A stretch of DNA of 64,000 nt from Phoronis australis. Lineage: Eukaryota; Phoronida; Phoronidae. Under the pieces are notes generated by a model. It did no database searches. It was not told the origin of the DNA and worked only from the letters and a program-made list of their open reading frames with translations. Position numbers and translations under genes: made by a program. The DNA lies in NCBI GenBank assembly GCA_002633005.1, contig NMRA01001032.1:1-64000 (forward strand), given 5' to 3'. Each line of letters starts with the position of its first letter. The first letter of the stretch is position 1. This document shows positions 60,901 to 64,000 of this stretch, one piece after another.

Positions 60901-63900
60901 TCTATTAAAGAGAGGATGACACCCTCTTGTTACGGATAGTATTACGTGCCACCTAGTGGCTATTTTCATTATTTTCTAGTCTGTTTTGGCACCCGTCTAT
61001 TCGACAAAGCCCCTTAAAGCTCATGATAAACGTGTCAAATTTCTCCCTGTATTATTAAAAGACAACAACTGACAGACTACTCTGGAACCCCTTAATGGCT
61101 GTACTTTTTCATCCGAGGCTGCATCTTCTAATTACCTTTTGCAGGACCTTTGTTAAACTGGGCGGATTTATGTCAAGGAGCATGGCAACGAATGAAGACA
61201 ACTTTTGAACGGATCCAAAAGTGCCCCCTAGGGGTGATTTCACGTTCTATGTTGTCTTTGACGTTCCTTGACGGATTTTAAGAAACATACCAAATAGGTT
61301 TATAATAAAGAAACGGTAAAACTTTCTCATTTTCGGATGGATTCAATAGATTTTGTGCCATCCATAAGCCACTAAGTACGATTTCTAAGTCTGCGTTTTT
61401 GGCGTCTCTGCCTCTCTTTCGGCCCAATCACACTTGGGTTCAATATGGAAATTGACATGTGTGCTTCTTTTGGCAAGTGCATGGCTGACGAAAGCTGTGG
61501 TACCCTCTTGTGGTAAATCATTTTTTTTTTCAAATATGGTTCAATACAAGTTCCTTTAATGGATCATCATGAAGTGCGGGAAAAAGTTACTATCACGCAA
61601 ACAACAACGTTCATGTTTCTGACGGATTTGACCCAGGTTGCTCCACCTAGTGGCTTTCATATTTTTTGTCGTTTGTAGTCTGGCTATCTATCATCAAAAT
61701 TCCTAAAGAATTATAACGAAAAGTAGGAAGGTGTGTTTCTTCTACTGAGGGCAGCATTTTTGAATCGCTTTGCATCCCGTGCAGGATATTCTTAAGGTTG
61801 CTAGCGTTGCTCCAGTTAGTTTTAATAATAATCATCTCTTGTACCTGTGGTGTATTTATTGCACACCGTGGGTGCATAGCAACGACACTGCGTTACTCCT
61901 GTGGGACATGACTTGAATAACATGTTGATATTGTTGGCATTACTGATTGAGGCAGAAGAACTGTCACAGTAGGGCACTTTCAGGGTTACCCGACGCTGCG
62001 CCGTTTCCCATCCAGAAGTTGCTACAGTACTCATCATGTTCCTCGATTCGTTAGTCCGCCCTAATATAATGAGAAGACGCTTTTCATTTTTCAAGTTAAT
62101 CCAAACGGCTGCCAGCGGCCACATTTGAGTGAAATCGTAACACACGTTAAAAGGCACTAGACGGTTGGCATTGGATTTTGCCTGACTGTACCGACTGTAC
62201 TTCCTGCCATTCGTCCAGTCTGTGGAAAACTGTGCGGTCAGAATCAAAATATGAGTGTCATCTTAGATCAAAAGTACAACGCATGACTACATGAAGTTCA
62301 TTATGCCTCATCAGTTTTTACTTTTTGCTTTTAAGCAACTCCGTCTGAAGAAGCAGGTGGTAAAAAGCGCATATTAACTCTTTTCATCCCAAGACCATCA
62401 TGTTCCTACCAATGCTTGTCAAGAGACAACACTAGGTTTTGAAAGAAAGGGTACTAAATCCAAAAGGGTGGTTTAAAAGTGTCTCCTCAAACCAGTTCTT
62501 TACAACCACCAAACTAGACTCACTTAATAAACTTGTAACGCATATCGCGTAAGTACTGCCACCAGGAATAGACACCACAAGAATTCAATCCCTAGGTTAT
62601 GCAAATTAGCCATGGTAACAGCGTAATTGTAGGGTGCCATCCTATATCTTGGGAACTACCCAACAAATTTTCAGAAGATTGACATCCTGCATGTTGTTCG
62701 GAATACATGGCTAAACCATATACTGAGTCCGCTCTGGCTCGGATCTGGTTGAAATGCATCACAAAATTTGGTTGAAACAAATGTAGTGTTGATTTTGATT
62801 TGGTCGGCAATTCGTTGGTTAACTGACCTCAACATTCGTTCAGGCTGGTATTGGTTTGAAATTCGTCAATTGAGCTTCATTCATTATTATAAAAATCGCT
62901 TGTTAAAGACGGTACGATAACTCAAAAGCTATACTTCGTGGCAATGAGAGCAGCATACTGCAAAATTTAGGCTCTGGTATGATATAAACATATGTTCTCC
63001 TATTACAGCAAAACGTGTCCTATGTGATTTGCTAGCGCATATTAATCGTGAATAAAAATTTTATTATATTTATAGAGATTCTCTTCAACGAAGAGCGTAA
63101 AGCAATCGGAGTGTCCTTTCTTGATGGACATACTGGGCGAATTAAAAAGGCGTTCGTCCGTAAAGAAGTCATCATTGGCGCGGGGGTCTTTGATACACCA
63201 CATTTACTTCAGGTACACTTGATTTTTATATTTAATCTCATGCATTTAATGATGCACTGTTAAAGCCTTGTTTCTGTGCTGATAATGGTGGACTTCGGTG
63301 ACTCCATCGCCTGAGACGTCTGGCTGGACGTGTATACCCGTGTATCCTAGACTGCAGTCTACCAAGCGGGTGTGTATGTTGACGTAAACTCCTCGTACAG
63401 TACGTACCTCTTTAAAATGTTTTTATAGAAAACACTTCTTAACACCTGTCAATATTCACACGAGACCCGATTTTACACATGTACGTGTATGCTTCTATTT
63501 TGCTGCTATGGGTATGAACTGTTTGCAATCCAACAGAGAAGCTTAATACTCTGATCAGTACATTATTTACAAACTTAAGTCGATTTGCTGAATAAGCAGC
63601 AAATCAAGAAACCGTGTTCTAACCCATTTACCAGTCAATCAGCCAAGCCAATGTACAACCAACTGACGAAGCAACCAACAGAAACATAGAATAATAGAGT
63701 TTTCATCATGTAGTGATGTTTGCGAAATACGTTCGATTGAAACTTACTTGAGTTTTACTCCAGGTGAGTGGGGTCGGACCGAAGGAGCTTCTCAAAGATA
63801 TCGGCGTAGACCTTATTGCCGAGAACGTGCACGTGGGACAGCACTTATGGGACCAGACGTCGGTACCGTACATGCTCAGGCTGAAATCGGAGTCCAATGA

Positions 63901-64000
63901 CTTGTGCTGTGGCAATCCACCAAAAATTAACATTAGCGGTACCGAATACGAAACACAGAGTGTGTACAGCATCAACGGTCCTTTTACCTGGATCATGAAT
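48927..64000 (+). CDS. GMC oxidoreductase, tandem paralogue (gene copy 2, first 8 exons, cut by window end)
   Basis: Eight exons at 48927-48982, 50736-50854, 56628-56888, 57497-57648, 57844-57947, 59802-59974, 63076-63212 and 63764 to the window end. Lengths and phases equal copy 1 except exon 3 (261 vs 252 nt). Seen: signal peptide, FAD motif GAGTSS, the same altered flavin loop, and signature 2 (Val replaces Ser in its second position). Protein identity by eye is about 85-91 percent in exons 2 and 5. No frameshift or stop is visible, so it looks functional. The C-terminal half, including any phosphatase, lies beyond 64000 and cannot be judged. It is expected to perform the same reaction as copy 1, substrate unknown. 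Confidence 0.9.
50736..50854 (+). CDS. Copy 2 exon 2: FAD-binding motif
   Basis: Acceptor CGATAG, donor GTAAGT. Encodes DFIVVGAGTSSLSLAGRL and FERG; 6 differences in 40 residues against copy 1. Confidence 0.92.
52037..52671 (+). other. Exact 316-bp duplication around a single N (probable assembly artefact)
   Basis: 52037-52352 and 52356-52671 appear identical by eye, including an 8-G run, and are separated by CAG-like residue and one N at 52355. This is the signature of two contig ends covering the same sequence that were abutted instead of merged. Confidence 0.85.
52356..53995 (+). mobile_element. Polinton/Maverick relic in copy 2 intron 2: capsid gene and start of protease
   Basis: Broken plus-strand frames. 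52708-52979 carries FFIFGSGDEYIDLASIELYARAK, read here in part only, the N-terminal type of the capsid protein (double jelly-roll family) of Polinton/adinto-like elements. 53080-53276 and several short out-of-frame pieces to about 53830 continue it in order. At 53840 MRTAEIREILANDD resembles the start of the adenain-like cysteine protease that neighbours it in such elements. No polymerase, integrase or terminal repeats are visible. At least six frameshifts or stops; the relic is inert. Confidence 0.55.
54575..54815 (+). repeat. Dispersed repeat, copy A
   Basis: Alignable over about 240 bp with 60595-60830, sharing AATATCTTTTAA, CACGATTTTTGAAATAC and GAGTTTCTTATCTCCC. One copy lies in intron 2 and the other in intron 6 of gene copy 2; noncoding. 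Confidence 0.7.
55620..56072 (+). pseudogene. LINE RNase H domain scrap in copy 2 intron 2
   Basis: 55740-55800 reads HAGVVGNERADKLAGMG in one frame, the last catalytic segment of the RNase H domain found in some LINEs (the usual preceding P-G is lost). After a stop at 55878 another frame continues with a helix-rich tail (STIRGMWRKIQNQHLTGTI, LLRWRTEHIWVCS). No reverse transcriptase is left. Confidence 0.6.
56628..56888 (+). CDS. Copy 2 exon 3: signature-1 region
   Basis: Acceptor GTTACAG, donor GTAAAT. Carries the same RGRGGTSRVYGAIARRASP loop as copy 1 and three extra residues in the variable part before it. Confidence 0.92.
57497..57648 (+). CDS. Copy 2 exon 4
   Basis: Acceptor TGACAG, donor GTAAGG. 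Encodes GWRHEDMTYYYKK through GPMQLNSQLK; the same length and phase as copy 1 exon 4. Confidence 0.93.
57844..57947 (+). CDS. Copy 2 exon 5
   Basis: Acceptor TCCACAG, donor GTACA. Encodes FPREMKYLCEDKTKPWNGY; length and phase match copy 1. Confidence 0.93.
59802..59974 (+). CDS. Copy 2 exon 6
   Basis: Acceptor TTTTCAG, donor GTACA. Encodes FQQYKLR, ARGSSFTGYY and KPYLAVSAPVT; length and phase match copy 1. Confidence 0.93.
59975..63075 (+). other. Copy 2 intron 6 (3101 bp)
   Basis: Contains the dispersed repeat copy B and blocks paralogous to copy 1's intron 6. No gene seen. Confidence 0.65.
60595..60830 (+). repeat. Dispersed repeat, copy B
   Basis: Direct-orientation partner of 54575-54815, ending in the shared CAGTTGCTTGAAGT. 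About 80 percent identical by eye. Confidence 0.7.
63076..63212 (+). CDS. Copy 2 exon 7
   Basis: Acceptor TTTATAG, donor GTACA. Encodes ILFNEERKAIGV and GAGVFDTPHLLQ, the first half of GMC signature 2. Confidence 0.93.
63764..64000 (+). CDS. Copy 2 exon 8 (incomplete)
   Basis: Acceptor CTCCAG, frame open to the window edge. Encodes VSGVGPKELLKDIGVDL and VHVGQHLWD, then diverges more from copy 1 than earlier exons do. Confidence 0.93.
   Translation, partial: MSGVGPKELLKDIGVDLIAENVHVGQHLWDQTSVPYMLRLKSESNDLCCGNPPKINISGTEYETQSVYSINGPFTWIMN

Noticed and set aside
1-64000. CRISPR arrays, operons or other prokaryotic systems
   Set aside because: Spliced genes and eukaryotic transposons throughout; tandem repeats present lack spacer structure.

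Overview
The window is eukaryotic, most likely a marine invertebrate animal (lancelet, hemichordate, mollusc or similar). The grounds are multi-exon genes with GT-AG introns of about 0.2-6 kb, an AT-leaning base composition, and a dense and varied load of decayed transposons (Copia, several LINE groups, Penelope, Polinton, TIR DNA elements, MITEs). I cannot name the species. There is one long N gap (40081-40837) and one single-N junction (52355) that looks like an assembly error.

Only one gene family is convincingly coding, present as two head-to-tail plus-strand copies. Copy 1 is complete: 13 coding exons from 6678 to 30243 whose phases all agree, summing to 3231 nt or 1076 codons plus stop. 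It encodes a signal peptide, a glucose-methanol-choline (GMC) flavin oxidoreductase (about residues 25-627), a region of about 265 residues that I do not recognise, and a C-terminal phosphatase of the polynucleotide kinase 3'-phosphatase (PNK3P, HAD superfamily) type with every catalytic motif present. Exon 10 joins the GMC C-terminal domain to the unknown region without a stop, so this is a true fusion on the DNA level. Copy 2 starts at 48927 with the same first eight exons and runs off the window end. A secreted flavoenzyme carrying a DNA-end-repair type phosphatase is the most unusual thing here.

Layout: 1-6050 intergenic, with a foldback element at 4513-4978. 6051-30243 gene copy 1: intron 3 holds a 4.3 kb antisense Copia element with a 5-bp target duplication, intron 5 a Penelope GIY-YIG scrap, intron 6 a LINE fragment, intron 7 a second LINE plus a small TA-flanked MITE. 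30244-48180 is the intergenic spacer: a 4.9 kb DNA transposon with long terminal inverted repeats (30879-35788), a degenerate retroelement reverse transcriptase that begins with a 40-bp-arm hairpin (35884-37760), the N gap, a tRNA-like SINE candidate, a 0.9 kb foldback element with an 8-bp target duplication (41999-42909) and several small tandem repeats. 48181-64000 is gene copy 2, with a Polinton/Maverick relic and an RNase H LINE scrap in its very long intron 2.

The two gene copies are alignable in their upstream regions and introns as well as in exons, so they are a segmental tandem duplication. Subtracting copy-1-specific insertions makes intron lengths match (intron 3: about 632 vs 608 bp; intron 7: about 540 vs 551 bp), so copy 2 supplies empty-site evidence for several mobile elements.
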